Shown here one piece after another: positions 31,272 to 32,203 of a stretch of DNA of 32,203 nt (position 1 is its first letter; each line of letters opens with the position of its first letter). The translations under genes were made by a program, and so were the position numbers. The DNA comes from an uncultured Bacteroidia bacterium (GTDB lineage Bacteria > Bacteroidota > Bacteroidia > Bacteroidales > UBA932): NCBI GenBank assembly GCA_902791945.1, contig CADAXR010000053.1:1-32203 (forward strand), in the 5' to 3' direction. The notes beneath the pieces are model-generated. The model had not been told where the DNA came from. It worked only from the letters and a program-made list of their open reading frames with translations, and did no database searches.

Positions 31272-31897
31272 AGACTCTTTTCGAACTGTTCCCCGACCTC
31301 ACTCCGCTCCAGAAGGAGCGCTTCGGGGCTCTGGATGCCCTCTACCGCGACTGGAACGCTAAAATCAACGTCATTTCCCGCAAGGATATAGACAATCTGG
31401 AGCTCCATCACGTGCTCCATTCCCTCGCGATTGCAAGGTATGCCGACCTCGCCGGGATTGACTTCAACGGCGCGTCGATCCTGGATCTCGGCACCGGAGG
31501 CGGTTTCCCCGGTATTCCCCTAGCAATCCTTTTCCCCGAGGCGTCGTTCACTCTTTGCGATTCGGTCGGCAAGAAGACCATAGTCGCAGGCGCCGTCGCT
31601 GAAGCCCTGGGGCTTGAAAATGTGCGTGTAGTCAACGCCAGGGCGGAGAGCCTCGGGGAGAAGTTCGACTATGTAGTCTCCCGCGCAGTGGCCTCTCTTA
31701 CCGATTTCTACCCCTGGGTAAAGGGACGTTTCAAAAAGGGGATATTATACCTCAAAGGAGGTGACGTGGCTGAAGAAATTTCTGAAATGATGGCCCGTAA
31801 CCGCCTCTCCAGGGGCTCTGTCCACACCTGGCCGGTTTCATCCTGGCTCGCTGATCCCTGGTTCGAAGGTAAGCTTTTAATCCATATAGAGGCCTGA
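31268..31897 (+). CDS. rsmG: 16S rRNA (guanine527-N7)-methyltransferase
   Basis: A 209-residue SAM-dependent methyltransferase modifying G527 in the 530 loop of 16S rRNA. The SAM-binding motif is LDLGTGGGFPGIPLA. Following it are CDSVGKKTIVAGAVAEALGL, VVNARAESL and DYVVSRAVASL, the usual RsmG order. Length is standard. The ATG overlaps the sigma-factor stop (ATGA). The 3' end overlaps by 21 nt the end of a convergent ABC ATPase gene. Confidence 0.94.
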   Translation: MKTLFELFPDLTPLQKERFGALDALYRDWNAKINVISRKDIDNLELHHVLHSLAIARYADLAGIDFNGASILDLGTGGGFPGIPLAILFPEASFTLCDSVGKKTIVAGAVAEALGLENVRVVNARAESLGEKFDYVVSRAVASLTDFYPWVKGRFKKGILYLKGGDVAEEISEMMARNRLSRGSVHTWPVSSWLADPWFEGKLLIHIEA

Positions 31898-32203
31898 CGG
31901 CAGCTCCACTACGCGTGTTGCGAAGGGGAGCGCCGCGGCAATGTCATGACTTGAGAAAATGACGGGCGTGCCGGCATCCGCAATGCCGCGGATGACCTCC
32001 AGCACGCTCTCGCGGGCCTTGTAGTCAAGAAATGCGGTAGGTTCATCGAGGAGAAGAAGTCCGGCCCTGCGCGAAAGTCCGGTCGCGATACATCCTTTCT
32101 GGAACTGCCCGTCGGAAAGGGTCGAGATGTCCCTTTCCGCAAGGCCTTCCAGCCCAAGGGCTGCAAGCGCCCTGGAGACGGCCTCCGGGTCCGGGCAGGA
32201 AGT
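31877..32203 (-). CDS. ABC transporter ATP-binding protein, C-terminal part (start beyond window)
   Basis: The last 108 residues of an ABC ATPase, open to the window edge. The signature motif reads LSDGQFQKGCIA, the Walker B is LLLLDEPTAFLD with its D-loop, and the H-loop is SSHD. The variant LSDGQ and the spacing resemble the iron-siderophore/cobalamin importers (FecE/BtuD type), but the substrate is not certain without the rest. The Walker A lies outside the window. The stop is a TAA at 31877-31879, inside the end of rsmG on the other strand. Confidence 0.88.
   Translation of the reverse strand, partial: TSCPDPEAVSRALAALGLEGLAERDISTLSDGQFQKGCIATGLSRRAGLLLLDEPTAFLDYKARESVLEVIRGIADAGTPVIFSSHDIAAALPFATRVVELPSGLYMD

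Noticed and set aside
1..32203. tRNA, rRNA, prophage or toxin-antitoxin genes
   Set aside because: I looked for them and saw no convincing candidate; small tRNA-like folds cannot be fully excluded without a scan.

Overview
This is a gene-dense, GC-rich stretch of a Bacteroidota chromosome, most likely order Bacteroidales (an Alistipes/Rikenellaceae-like or uncultured gut lineage; the exact taxon cannot be fixed from sequence alone). The evidence is the recurring TTTG / TAnnTTTG promoter of the Bacteroides primary sigma factor, weak Shine-Dalgarno use, a 29-residue AURKAIP1/COX24-type protein, a BT_3928-type DoxX protein, lipoprotein dipeptidyl peptidase III, and YitT, HU and RNase G homologues of Bacteroidales type. 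Most content is housekeeping; no prophage, CRISPR array, rRNA or tRNA was seen.

Layout. 1-1463 (-): the start of a protein that fuses a peptidase-E/cyanophycinase-like domain to an ATP-grasp ligase, cut by the window edge. 1557-2231 (-): aquaporin. 2329-5150 (+): DPP III lipoprotein and a PAP2 phosphatase. 5195-6855: an island bounded by two identical 31-bp palindromic (REP-like) repeats, holding a REP-associated tyrosine transposase and a small outer-membrane-type gene interrupted by a stop. 7058-8035 (-): mazG with an Ala/Pro/Thr-rich insert. 8121-13481: ROK kinase, CoA-transferase, folP, sugar-nucleotidyltransferase, a phosphomannose-isomerase homologue without metal ligands, and an S4 RNA-binding protein. 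Two copies of an unusual structured element sit between genes here. 13583-15638 (+): HU, a COX24-like small protein, RNase G. 15654-20545 (-): a tightly overlapping operon of lon (frameshifted), ung, coaD and a double-thioredoxin protein. 20620-22487 (-): tmk and a DoxX-like membrane protein. 22573-26731 (+): lipoprotein, lnt, and a rhodanese plus metallo-beta-lactamase lipoprotein. 26739-27929 (-): yitT and rpmH. 28079-31897 (+): polA, an ECF-like sigma factor and rsmG. 31877-32203 (-): the end of an ABC transporter ATPase.

The most interesting signals are: (1) two copies, 2.7 kb apart, of a roughly 70-nt core folding into three hairpins with compensatory base changes, each enclosed in a different 27-29 bp inverted repeat whose left arm lies at or inside the end of the upstream gene; (2) the REP/RAYT island; (3) the S51-peptidase/ATP-grasp fusion, which puts putative amide-bond making and breaking activities in one chain; (4) a phosphomannose-isomerase fold in which all four zinc ligands are replaced; and (5) a lon gene broken by an apparent 28-nt deletion in its protease domain.
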